From assembly GCF_014066305.1 (NCBI RefSeq), contig NW_023501084.1:1-64000 (forward strand): a DNA stretch of 64,000 bases. Direction: 5' to 3'. The stretch's first letter is position 1; each line of letters starts with the position of its first letter. This DNA is from Letharia columbiana. Lineage: Eukaryota > Ascomycota > Lecanoromycetes > Lecanorales > Parmeliaceae. The position numbers were made by a program, and so were the translations under genes. A model generated the notes under the pieces. It did no database searches. It was not told the origin of the DNA and saw only the letters and a program-made list of their open reading frames with translations. Of this stretch, positions 21,814 through 33,200 are shown one piece after another.

Positions 21814-24149
21814 TTACATATCCTTTCCCTTCTCTTCCTTGCCAGCATTTCTCACCAATGCCATGAAGCTCTCTTCACCCCCAACATCCCACGCACCTTT
21901 GCCCGTGCTATCTCCCCAACCAAGTACCCCTAGGACTTCTTCTTTGCCTCCATATAGTTTCCCTTCCAGTGCGCCCAAAACAGCCACCGCTGTTCTTATG
22001 ATGACTCCGTCTCCATCGAACACCATGACGTCCCACACTCTGACCGCTCTTTCCACACCTAATCCATTTCCAGGACCTAGAAAAAGCGTGCGCATCATAG
22101 GTTCAAGCGCTTCGTGCGCTGTGAGGCCGAGTCCAGTGGGTGCTGGGTCGAAGAGATGGGCGTGAAGACGTGGAAATTTATGAGAGAGCAAAGCATCAGT
22201 GAGGGAATAGGCTTTGGCCGTTGCAGATGGATCGCCCGTCAGGAAGGCGAGCGGTAGGGGGCGATTGAGGAGGTTACAAAGGGTGAGGAAGACGGAGGTG
22301 GGATCAGGAAGGGTCAGGGAGAGAAGAGCGGCGATGAGCTGGTATGATGTTAGCTGGTCTGTAGGAACATTGACAGTTGGGTGGGATGTCACATGAGTGC
22401 CGTGACTGTAGCCGACGTCCGAGCGGTACATTGAGTAAGCCATCAGAACATCGACCAGATCACCGTGTAATGGGCCGCTCGGTTGGAAGATTTTGAGCTC
22501 CGGAAAAGCGACCCTAACGTCCCTCTGGATGGCATCAAACCAGACCTTCTCTTTATCCAGCTCTTCTTTGCCCGGCTTTACAAGTCGTGCTTCCACGTCT
22601 TTGGCCCTTTGCAAAGCCTTTTTGTATGTGACCTCTGTCAACGCAAGCTCATTTCCAACGGCTTTCTGCCAGACCTGAGCTCGTGATTTTGGTGCCACTC
22701 CCCTCCACCAAAGCTCACGAGTGCGGGGCTCTCGGACCACTTGATCCCAATTCGGAAGTACATGTTCCTCCCATATTCGAAGGAGGGCGCTTTTGGTATC
22801 GTCTTTGGCGCATTGAGAGTCAGCAACTTTCGCAGCTCTTTTCCTCTCTGGAATTTCTACATTAGCACAGAAAAGGATCAATACAAAGCATTCGACGTAC
22901 CGGCTTCCAGAGAAAACTCCATCATTCGTTGGTACTCTTTCAAGTGCTTTTTTTCCTCTTTTTGGCTCTTCGGAGGCAGCCAGCTTGGTCGCGTCCTGCT
23001 AAGCACCTTCTCCTTTTCTTTGCTTATAGGCAGTGGATCAATCATAACGTTATTCTTTCGGAGAGGGGGAAGCTCCACCGTGCTCGTCCTCGACCTCGAC
23101 AGCTTTTCCAGGCTTGATCTGAAGGACGTTTCCCCGTTCTGAACGGCTTCCTCATGTTGCTGTTCGGCCAAGACAGCATGGTTCTCGAATGCTTCTGTCA
23201 GCGATTTAGCTTCTTCCGAGAGCTCCGATAGTGCTACGTTCCAGGATTTTGTGCGTGATGCAGCAAAACCGAAATGATCGGGCATTGTTCCTGTAGAAGC
23301 ACCTCGTAGCAAGGTCTTCGGTTTCCTTGGTGAAGAGGGTGGAGAAGTCATGTTGCCCGCCAGTGGTGAATTTGCTCTGAGGACTGGAGCGGTCCTTGGA
23401 GGTTGCGAGGAATGATTACGGGAGGAAGTGTGAAGAGGACTGGATCGTTCCGGACTTGTGCAAGGTGAAATCTTGGGCGAATCGGACGCAGATATTGAGG
23501 TCGTCCGCTCAGCGGGGGGTCGAGGAGAAAGCGGTACATTCCATAGACTCGCATCATCGGGAAGGTCTTCGTCTGAATCATTATATTCCGCTTCTAGCTC
23601 TGTTGTAGTTTTCCGGCTTGGCTGCCAAGAGCCACGTCTGGCTTGCGGATTCATCGCCTTTATTGGGGCTAATCTTGGTCTCCGAGGCGCTGCCGGGTTG
23701 GACATGGGTCTGGACACTGGGCAGACACCATTGGGAGATGGGCTCCGAGACAGGGTGCGATTGCTCATGGCTGCCATAGCTAATGATGGAGTCGAAGGGC
23801 TCCTCAAGCCTCTTCTTGGTGGTCCTGGAATTGGCAGACTGGCAGAATAAGTCGCGGAATGTTCTTTCTTCGGACCTTGCAATAGGGGGTAAGGCCGGTT
23901 CTTTCCAGCATTTGTGAGCTCTCGCATAGTAGCCATTGGGGGGGCCGCGCCGGCTACGGGCCGCATTGGTTTCTCCATGCCATGTAGATTCCGCCCGAAG
24001 AGATGATCTCCGTCAAGACCAATGTCTTCAAAGTGGGTAATATCAGATAGAATGCCGTCTGGGCCGGACAAAGAAGAGGAACGGTATGAGGAAGATTTGG
24101 AAGACTTGGATCCGGTCAGACCGGGAGGAGAGCCAGGGGCGTCGGTCAT
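21814..24149 (-). CDS. TBC-domain RabGAP-like protein with an altered glutamine finger
   Basis: Exons 24149-22901, 22856-22393 and 22338-21814 (introns of 44 and 54 bp; the second is in frame, so an unspliced reading also stays open); 745 aa from MTDAPGSPPG. The first 430 residues are Ser/Pro-rich and disordered, with a coiled region (SEEAKSLTEAFENHAVLAEQ) and KEEKKHLKEYQRMMEF. The TBC domain follows: ELWWRGVAPKSRAQVW, the arginine-finger motif IQRDVRVAFPEL, then YRSDVGYSHGTHLIAALL, NLLNRPLPLAFLTGD and a C-terminal WDVMVFDGD. TBC proteins speed GTP hydrolysis by Rab GTPases in membrane traffic. The usual YxQG glutamine finger reads YSHG here, so normal dual-finger catalysis may be lost. Start uncertain: an upstream exon at 24780-24575 could join in frame. 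Confidence 0.82.
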
Positions 24150-24834
24150 TTCATCGTCAGGTGTGACGGCAACATGAATCAGCGAGCGTTGGCATGTATG
24201 CGTTGGATGTGTGGTATAGCTCTTAGGGAAGCGAGTGATGTTGGTAGCGGTGTAGAGTGGGGGATGCAATGTTTTGTTGGTGCTTTCTGAGGATGAGAAT
24301 GAGGGCGCTTTGAAGTCGACCTCTTGACAATGACGGTGAACGTGTAAAGAATGGCGGGCAGCACCTAGGATAGTGACAGGTATGTATGTACAGTAAGAAT
24401 GGTAGTGGTCATCGACATCACCTAAGAGGTCAACAACGGAGAGAGCAGTGAAATTTGGGGTCAGAAATTCGGGCATATTTTCAGCCTTTCCGGAGTACGA
24501 GTAATCTTAAAGCGCGGGCGCGAGAGCCAAGACGAAGGATTTTCGTATCGGGCGATCCAATTGATGTAAGATACGACTCACTCGCAACAGCAGCTTCAAT
24601 GTCTCGTTGAACCTCAATTGCAAGCTGTCCAAAGAGTACATCAAAGTAAAGAGGAGAAAATTGCAGAAATGCGACAGGAATATTGCGAATCTTTGTTTGT
24701 GGGGGCACTGTCAATGATTGTGGGGTTGGTGCATATGTGGCTGGCAACAAGATTACAAGCGTGCATTCCGCAGGGCTCATTCTTGGTAATATGTACCAGC
24801 ATTCATTGTGCTCTGTAGAGGAGTATTATCTGCT
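24150..24834. other. Upstream region of TBC gene with a possible 5' exon
   Basis: On the minus strand, 24780 to about 24575 encodes MSPAECTLVILLPATYAP through DIEAAVA, which reads like real protein. It is followed by a GTGAGT donor; an acceptor (CTCTTAG) near 24420 would join it in phase to the open frame leading into the TBC gene start. This is either a true N-terminal extension of the TBC protein or a chance open frame in its leader. Confidence 0.3.
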
Positions 24835-27800
24835 CTAAAATTTATAATCTATAAATATAGCATCGCCTTCTTTCACGATCCTATTGAGCTTCCACATCTC
24901 CTTGGCTTTGTCCGACTTCGTCCGCCGAATCGCATCATCAAGCCAAAGGATGACAAGGCGATATTTGCTTTGCTTCTTTGCTAAGATGTTGCGAAAAGCT
25001 TTTGCCGCCAACCTGTGTATCATCCTTTGGTTAGCCTTGTGGCACGATTTTGCGACTGCAAACATGTGGGATTCCCGCGTGTTCATGCAGGGGTTGGAGC
25101 TGAAGCAGGGGCCGCTTACCATTCTACTTGGCATTTGCTGACCGTACAGCTATAGCCTTGCTCTGTCTGACGTTTGTGCTTGCCTTTGATGAGTACGAAC
25201 GCCAATTCAACCAGATCGTGTATGGTACCTGCATATGTCATCAATGTATCTCGTTAGCTTACGTCCCACAACGATCTCTGCCTTTCTGATATGGACTCGA
25301 CCAGACTCACCTATGAGCAGATCTAGGTGAGGGTGCTTCCCTCCTCCCATGCACTTGGCGTACCGATAGTACTTCATAGCTGCCTCCACAAAATTCTGAT
25401 AGATGGTCGACAAGACTGTACCAGTGGAATTGAAGTTTGTATCGAGGAACATCTTGTGTGTCTGGATCTTCAAGGCACTGCAATTACTGTTAGCCAGTGC
25501 CGTTGGCCACTCAAAAGTACACACTTCAACGCTTTACGGTAAAAGGCCTTGCCCGGGACTTTTGATGGCTCGACGGTCAATGTATCCGCTAGCACTGTTA
25601 CCCATTAGCAGAGAAACACGGTTGAGCTTTAGAGCGCTATCAACTACCTGTACCCTTCCTTCGATCTCTGTCTTTAGTGATTTCTAGTGTTTTGGTGTTA
25701 ATTGAGTTACCGCAGTAGGGAAACTCAGTTCTTTCATGCAAGCAAGGCACCTGAGAGCCATTGACGATGACGTCGAAATTCGCAAGGCTTTTGACCGGAT
25801 TCACCTCGACGCCATACTTTTCAACTCCGTCATGCATCACCTGCAGGAATTTCTTCGCGTGATCTTTGTTAGTTGTTATAAGCAGGAAATCATCAATAAG
25901 TCTGAGCAGGATACTCTGATCCCGTTCTAAGAACCCCAAGCATTCTTCTTCTAGCTCCGCGTAGAAATAATTGCAAAGCAGACTGGACAGGACCGAGCCT
26001 TGTGGTATACCAACCTTTTGCCGGAAGAATTTCTTGCCAATCTTGATAATGTTCCTCTCGACATGATCCTGCAAAAGGTCCAAGGTCTTTTCCTTCTTCT
26101 GTAAAGTCTGGACGATGCTGTTTACAAAAACAGTATTTTTCTTTGCTGTTCCCAGACCAGCACTTACGAAATCGTCGAAGCTTTGGAAGTCTGTGGCCGC
26201 CCTCGCGGTGGAAACGAATTTGCGCGCCGGCTTGATGTCGATATTATTCCTTGCAAAGTCATAACCATGAGTGTCGGAAGGTTTGACCTCCGCGTGTCGA
26301 GCGATTCTATAGCCTTCCTCGGAAGCTATCTGCTTTATGAGCCTTATTACGTCGTCTTGAGGGATAGTATCAAAACATGATTTGGCATCTGTCTTTGCGA
26401 AATAGTAGAAATTCGACGGTGGTTTTGCCCCCGTGAATCGTTTGTGCGAAAGCTTTCAACTTCGGGTACATATCCCCAACTGAGAAAAGAGCTGAGCCTA
26501 CAAGAGCTGGCCGCTTCCTTTTCTCAAAGTCGAGCACATTGAACACAGGTGCCATGACAGAGTTGATACTTCTGCCCAAGGTAACTTTGCCGTTCTGTAA
26601 TTTGGTGACGCGTCGGCGAAGATTTGTGATGGGCCGTACTCCGTTGCTTTTAGGGAGCAGTCTGATTTGGCTGAAACCCAAAGCGCGTGCGTCGAGCAAG
26701 CTTTTGGCTTTCACAGTCTTCATCTCTTCGTACATAGTGAGTTTGAAGTTCGCCATAGCGGGCTCCGTCAACGCCCGCCACACGTCGTGTCGAAAATAAA
26801 AGAGACGATTCCGGTGAACATTCGATTCTGTGACATGAAAATTGGAGCGGATCAGTGGTATCAGTAAAGAGTCGAACACGTAGTAGAGGAATTCTAAAAA
26901 TATTTCTTTGCGCTTCTCAACATCGGAAGCTGCAACCCTCATGGAATGGTTGACTTGAGCTGGTTTCAACCAGGTCATACATGTCAACTGCAGGTGTCAG
27001 CTTCACTCCGCGCTTTTGATTTGGGGAACCTATTACCTTCAAGCCTTGAAACACCGCATGCAATGACAGACTCTCGAATCTTCTCAATCGAACAAAACGA
27101 TCAGTGTTCCGCATCACAACTTCTTTATTATCCTGTCCTTGGTTTCCTTCGCCCCAGAATCTGTCCGGTATTAAATTGGATAATACAGCTTGGCAAAATG
27201 CAGATACATCAGACTGAGGGGTCGCTAGCGAAACCAAAGGTGCATTGGGAGGCTCCGCTCGAATTTGAGGAACAGCGGCATTAATGACTGTGCACGATGA
27301 AGGGCCTGGTACTTGACTGTCAACCTTTTCGGGCATGGTTCTCGCTGATCCAGCAACCACTATCCGCTTGGGACGGAGGCCTGTTCGCTATTCGATGTTA
27401 TCAAGCTGCATTGGCAGGAAAACGCATTATCCTGCTCACCTTTGCCGGACAGTAATGCTTCAGGAGATCATGATACGAGCATCGGGAGTGTAGTCTCTGC
27501 AACTTTCTGACAAGATCCAGCGCCTCACCTCGAAGCCTTTTCGGTACTCGGTGTCTGACGGCAATGCTTGAAGCTTCAGCGCTTCCTTTCTGTAGTTTTT
27601 GGCGTTCCAACTGAGCGATTTCTTGCTCTCGAAGAGTGTAGTCTTTGAAAGGCTGAATGCTTTCCTTTGAGTCGACTGTACAAGTAAAGACATTGTGCAT
27701 CCCAAATTGCCTCGGGAACAAATATTTCATCACATGGGCTGTGTGCTCTATATTGCCACTGTCTGAATATCGATTCAAGACATCTATTACACATTAGTCC

Positions 27801-28853
27801 GACCGTTTGTACAGTCGTTCCGAACTTACGGATATGTCGCAAGCCAAAGGTAACTCTTCCCTTGGCGTTTAAAGCCGCGCGTGCGTAGAACATACGATTT
27901 CGAACGAAAGTAATGGCAGCAGGATTTTTGTGCGTTGATTGAGCGACATGACATAATATAGATGTCTTGCAGAGCTCTGGCTTCGAAGTGAGTACTTTTC
28001 TCTGAAAATTTGAGGCACTCAGAGGTTGTAATTCGGTCAATGGAGTCCCTGCGTCTATGATTGAGCTCAAGGCTTGAATAAGAGGGCGCTGGGGTAATTC
28101 CCTACCTGATAGCTGGTAATAATTACCTAGGCCCTCGTCGCCGGCCAGGAATATACCACAATCCAGAATTAGATCAAGCACTATGCGGTCACCTTCTTTC
28201 CCTAGCAAGCTCAATGTCTCCGTCCAGGGTGAGCCTTTAAGCGCGTTTACATTTGCATTGGGGTAGTGCGATACAACTCCTGGGATGCCAGCGATTGCAC
28301 AATGATCTTCATTGGTTTGTCGCGGGTTACTCGCACGCTGAAAGCCATGACATAGCATATGGGGCGGTCTATGAGCATGGCGATGAATTTTATGAAATAG
28401 TAGCCATATGGCAAAGTCGACAAGATCCGACAGCGACGATGTGCTGCCGCCAATACTGCTCCCAGCAGTGGGACTAACGTGCTGAGAGAAGACTGCAAAG
28501 TCTTTCACCCTAGAAGATTCAGGTTGCGACGTCTGCTCGTGGACTGTGCAAACCAAGGTATTGTTCAAGAGTTGAGAAAGACAATGTCTATCTTGGGACA
28601 AGGTACCGGTCTCTTCATCGCTGTGGAGAAAGTTGGCCGTGCCAGGCAAGATGGACACAATTTTGCGACGTCTGGCCTTGGACGTTGTGGGCAGCTTCAA
28701 GAGTAGATAGTCTCTTAAAGTCAAGATATTGCGGTAATAGAGACTCAACGCAGGATGCTTTACAGGGGTTATGATCTTTTTTTCGACTTTAGCTCGCTTG
28801 TGATCTTCGTCGAAGGGGCGACATCGTTTTCGCTTGCCCATCATGCGCACCAC
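24835..28853 (-). CDS. TERT: Telomerase reverse transcriptase, interrupted by one frameshift
   Basis: Eight exons: 28853-27830, 27783-27440, 27387-27037, 26987-25654, 25594-25525, 25477-25311, 25228-25120 and 25012-24835. Coding length is one base over a multiple of three; correcting the shift gives about 1191 aa. The N-terminus (MGKRKRCRPF, HPALSLYYRN) is TERT-like. The RNA-binding T region has FHVTESNVHRNRLFYFRHDV. Reverse-transcriptase motifs: motif 1/2 (IRLLPKSNGVRPITNLRR), motif A (FAKTDAKSCFDTIPQ), B' (VGIPQGSVLSSLLCNYFYAE), C (LLRLIDDFLLIT, the DD pair) and D/E (FPYCGNSI). The thumb region ends with IFIDYKF. The enzyme copies its RNA template onto chromosome ends. The frame breaks at a run of five C (plus strand 26428-26432), just before motif A; without correction the protein stops at 26370 and lacks all catalytic Asp residues. 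Confidence 0.93.
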
Positions 28854-30252
28854 ACGTTCTCAGAGTTTTACTGAGCAGCGGGCAATAATCGTATGGGAAC
28901 ATGGCAAGACATAACCGAAGGTGGGGGAGTGCACCCTCTTTTTCTCCAATAAAAGGCAGAAGAGAAGTTTTCCATATGTTTGAATGAAGAACCTTCATTC
29001 AAACTTTTCAATGGTTGTTGCTCACACGAGAAACCAAAGTAAAAGCAGATGATTTGACGCGTTGAGTCGCGTCAAAGGTCGAAAGCTAGTCAGCTTACGG
29101 GTAGGACTCCACCGGGATTGGTTGAATTACTTGAGCATAGAAGACGTGATGCAGATTGCCTAGACAAAGGACCTAGGTAGGCCAGACTGTATCTTCATTG
29201 ACTGAAAATTTCAATTGACTGAAGCTGCAAACGCGAGCCCGCGTACATGATTTATCTCTCGCTGCTCCACTGTCGCCCGTGGCCTCGGATGTTTGGTACA
29301 ATACTTTTTGCGTTGAAGCGTATCTCACAGACTCTCAAGAGACACTCTCTTCTGTTCCCGACGCAGCTCTTCAAGGGAATAAGATTCATACCGGCCACTG
29401 GTTAATCCGCCGAATGGCCGTTGAAGGAAAGTCGCTTCTAAGCAAGAAGCGCAAGTACGCTAGTGTGGTATCCATTGTCCACTGGACATTCTGTAGAGTA
29501 CCACTGGACTCGTACCGTAGTCCGGGTAGCAGGCAGGAATCCGGGACTGTCAACTTGAGTCGCGAGCGTCGTTGCAAATAATTCTTTGGGAACCTCAGAA
29601 GTCGGAGCTGATGGTCACCACCTTAAGGCATGCGGCCGCCAGGTGTTTTAAGGTAAAGCATTGCCAGCAAGATCCCTGCAAGTGGCTTGCTTCGTACACC
29701 GTACCGTACTCTATCCGTGGTTTCGGGCCCGCCCAGCAATTGAATTCTGCTCAGTAGCGGAACAAGCATTTGGCAGTGACAACAATCATTATTATTAATT
29801 GCTTGCTGGGCAGTAGCGCAGGGTAATTAAGTCGAGGACGTTCTCTGGGTAGCTGGCCGTTAAATATTAAGTACCTCAGGGAATCCTCGTTGTTATCAAG
29901 CGGATTGGTGGGATCAAAAAAGAGGCTCAATCTCATTGGACCATGCTCTTGCTTTCGGGTACAGGCCATCATCAATTTCAGTACGACTCACCAACTCCAC
30001 CTCACAAATTGCCATAACCACGTCTTCCTTCAAGGGTGCCTTATCAACCTATCACTCCACCTGCACATTACTGCTGCGCGCGATAGATTTCCAGCTTCAC
30101 GTATTTTCTCCGCGTTTGTCTCGTGCGACAACTATCCGGACACACTACACTAAGACCCTGCATTTCTGGGCCATCAATTTGACGTGCCTGGTAAGGCCGA
30201 GTTGTACAGGTGACACAACACTGATGTCTTACATCTCTCACCCGAGGTCAGC
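28854..30252. promoter_or_regulatory. Divergent intergenic region between TERT and the RhoGEF gene
   Basis: About 1.4 kb separates two genes transcribed outward, so both promoters lie here. No supportable ORF or RNA gene is visible. The final 250 bp before 30253 are pyrimidine-rich on the plus strand, typical of a fungal 5' leader. Confidence 0.45.
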
Positions 30253-33200
30253 ATGTCGTCGTCCTATGCCTTAGAAAATCACCACAGTCCCTCGTCATCC
30301 TCCTACGACCCCGCAGCTCAAGACATCGATCCTACATCACGCCCTCCATCCATACCCCCTTTACCTGCCTATGCCTATACTCCCTCGGTGAAACGGCCCA
30401 GAGTGTCGACTTCCTTCGAACAGAGCAACTCTAGCGCTAGGGTCAACGGCACTGGGAGGGACTCTCCCGATCCTCACGACTTCTACAGGCACCATCAGCA
30501 TCAATTCGGGAAAGCTTTGAATGATGGACTGGGCCAGGGAGATATAAGAGTGGAACACCGTGACGGTAGCATGGGCCACCAGCAGAGGTCTGGCCCTGTC
30601 TCGAGAGCCAAAGGGCAAAGCCTGCATGCTGTACCGTCTCGCATCAATACCCACGACTATCATTCTTCTCCCACCTCCGACAGATCTCCCTTGAGCGCCG
30701 CCAAGTCTAGCCCTACCCTAAACACTGCCCGAAATCGGCAGACATCGTTGAAGGACCTGGTGGACAAGTTCAACCAAACTCCTGACGAGACTTTGCCATT
30801 ACCAAGGAAGTCTAGCTCAAGATCTCCGTCTGCAGGCTCCAACCCATCAACCAGTGCTCAAAGCTTAAGACCTCGGAATTCGTCCTTGTCATTCCGCAAT
30901 GGAAATGCCTCTTCGAGAATGGGTTTGGTTTCGGAATCATCACGGTCCACTACCAATGCAAGACCTCACCCTCGAAGAGGGCGGACGAATGAGGATGCGA
31001 ATACAAGTCCCAGATCAAAGAGGGCTCCGAAGCCTCAACGGACTGAGCCCTCTGACCCCAAGATGTCTGCTTCTCAATCCATGATTGATCTGGCTCCATA
31101 TGTTGACAACGGTTCGCGAAGGCCTCTGTTTGGGGAAATTTTGGCAATGAGCTCTACCCTACCTGATCCCGGCTATGGCATTGTTGCGACACGTCGAAGG
31201 AGAGGATCTGAGGGAAGTATGCATAGCCCTAATCCAATGTTTCCCGAGGAACGAAATCGTCATGTTTCCGAAGGCTCGCCGTCGTCGCCTTCTGCTTGGT
31301 ACTCAGGGGTCATACCGACATTGGAAGAGATCAAAACGGAGAAGCAGATACCCATTCTTCTCACAAACGTGCATCGACGGACAAGGAGTGACTTCACTGG
31401 CGTGCCATCCGGACCACCAGCGTCTACAATGTATGGAATTGATCTTTCGCCAACACAAGATCGACCGTCCTCTCCCAGCTCAATTGGCACATCGAAACGC
31501 AATTCTCAATCTCGAATACCTATCAGTACGCGACGTTTAAGTCCTACGTCCGATTCTGGTAACTCTACCCCTTCTACGAGAAACAATTCTGCATTAGGTA
31601 GGACACATATGAAATCTCCGACGAGGGTACTGGTCCCAGCCAAGAAGAACAATCAGCGTCCGCGCAGTCCACAACGGCAACCAAGATCAAACACTCCACA
31701 AAGATCCCCCCTGCGCGGTGATGTTGGTGCTCAACATACTGCGACTAGCCCTCGGCTTACAGCCTACATCTCAGCTCCGATGCCGAAGAAGTCTCCTCCG
31801 CTGCGCAGCTCGAGACCTCGCCAACCAGTCTCAAGTGCGTCAACCACAGCTTCTCGTGCCCGCGCTGCTGATCGATATTCGAGCACCGAAAATGGTAGCC
31901 TAAGGAACACACGAGAGAGCCGGCCTCGCAAGCCGCCAGAACTTGGTGCTGTGGATTTTGCGGCAAGGAGGAAGAAAATCCAGCAGGCTTTCACTCAGAC
32001 TGTCAAGGAGAATGAGAGACAAGAGGTCGAGGCCGAGCAGCGGAGAATGTCCATGGCTCAGGAAGATCAGCAGCTGGAAGCGTCACACACCGGCGAAGAA
32101 ATTGAGGGACTTGGACATCAGCATGATCATCCCGGGCCAGCTGTCGATCCCGGCCAAGAAGGCCAGCAAGAGGTGGAGGAGGAAAAATTTCAAACTCCAG
32201 CGGAGGAATTGCCCAAGTCGGAGCGCGAATTAACAATAAATACTGGCCCTCTGTCAGAACGGTCTGTCCTGGATCTGAGCATGGAGGATTCGCCCACTCT
32301 AGGCACGTACGATCGATTCTCGTCAAATCTCTGCCGGGTGCAAGAAGGAAACGGAACGCCTCCTTCCGATGTCGAACCCTCTTCTGCTATCACAGCAGGT
32401 ACATCCGATTCAGTGGACACGTTCTTTGACGATGAGCCTCAGGAGGATTCGCAGAATAGCTCCAGAAATCCATCGCAAGACCATCAGACTTTGCTCGACC
32501 AGATTATGCACATGCGAGACTCGAGTCCTAGTCCCGAATCTCCTCGACGTCCTAGTGCGACAGAAGAATCGAGTTCCGACAAAGATGATCGAGAATCAAT
32601 ACAGATCATGCTTGGTGACACTCCTGTCCTTGATAAAGCGCCGTTCAAGAGGCATCGCGACGAAAAGCTGAAGGATGCACCTCAAGGTGAAGAGCCTGAA
32701 AGTCGGTGGAGCATGAGTTCGTGGACTTCTTCTACAAGGTCAAGGGATGACCGAGACACACCGATGGAGCGAATCGACGAACACAGTCCCTCGAATCCTA
32801 CACAACCCAACGATCTATCCACGTCCACTTCAACAAGCGAGCAGATTCCGCAACAGGCATGGTCTCCTGCATCCTTCTCCTCACCTCGCACCGCTCGAAC
32901 CACTTTGGATAGTGATGCTTATAGCACAATCAATCGTGTCCTAGATCATTACCATGACACTAATGTTGTCAGTCCGGAGCTGATGAATGATGTCCAACAA
33001 CACATCTTGACACAGTCTCCAGACCTTGCTCGTCAGGGGGTTGGGACCCGAAGAAGGTGACGCAGCTGTATCTGCAAGAGCTGGCGAAAAGAAGGTATGA
33101 ACAGTCTACTTCGATGCCTGATCCGCTCAAATTTCAGATCAGAAAACGGACAACATCTTTAAGGGTACCACCGGTACCTGAAAAAGAGGTGAGAGAAGAT

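Noticed and set aside
26385..26412. A 25-bp intron that would restore the TERT frame
   Set aside because: It is too short for a spliceosomal intron and would delete the conserved FYYFAK part of motif A.
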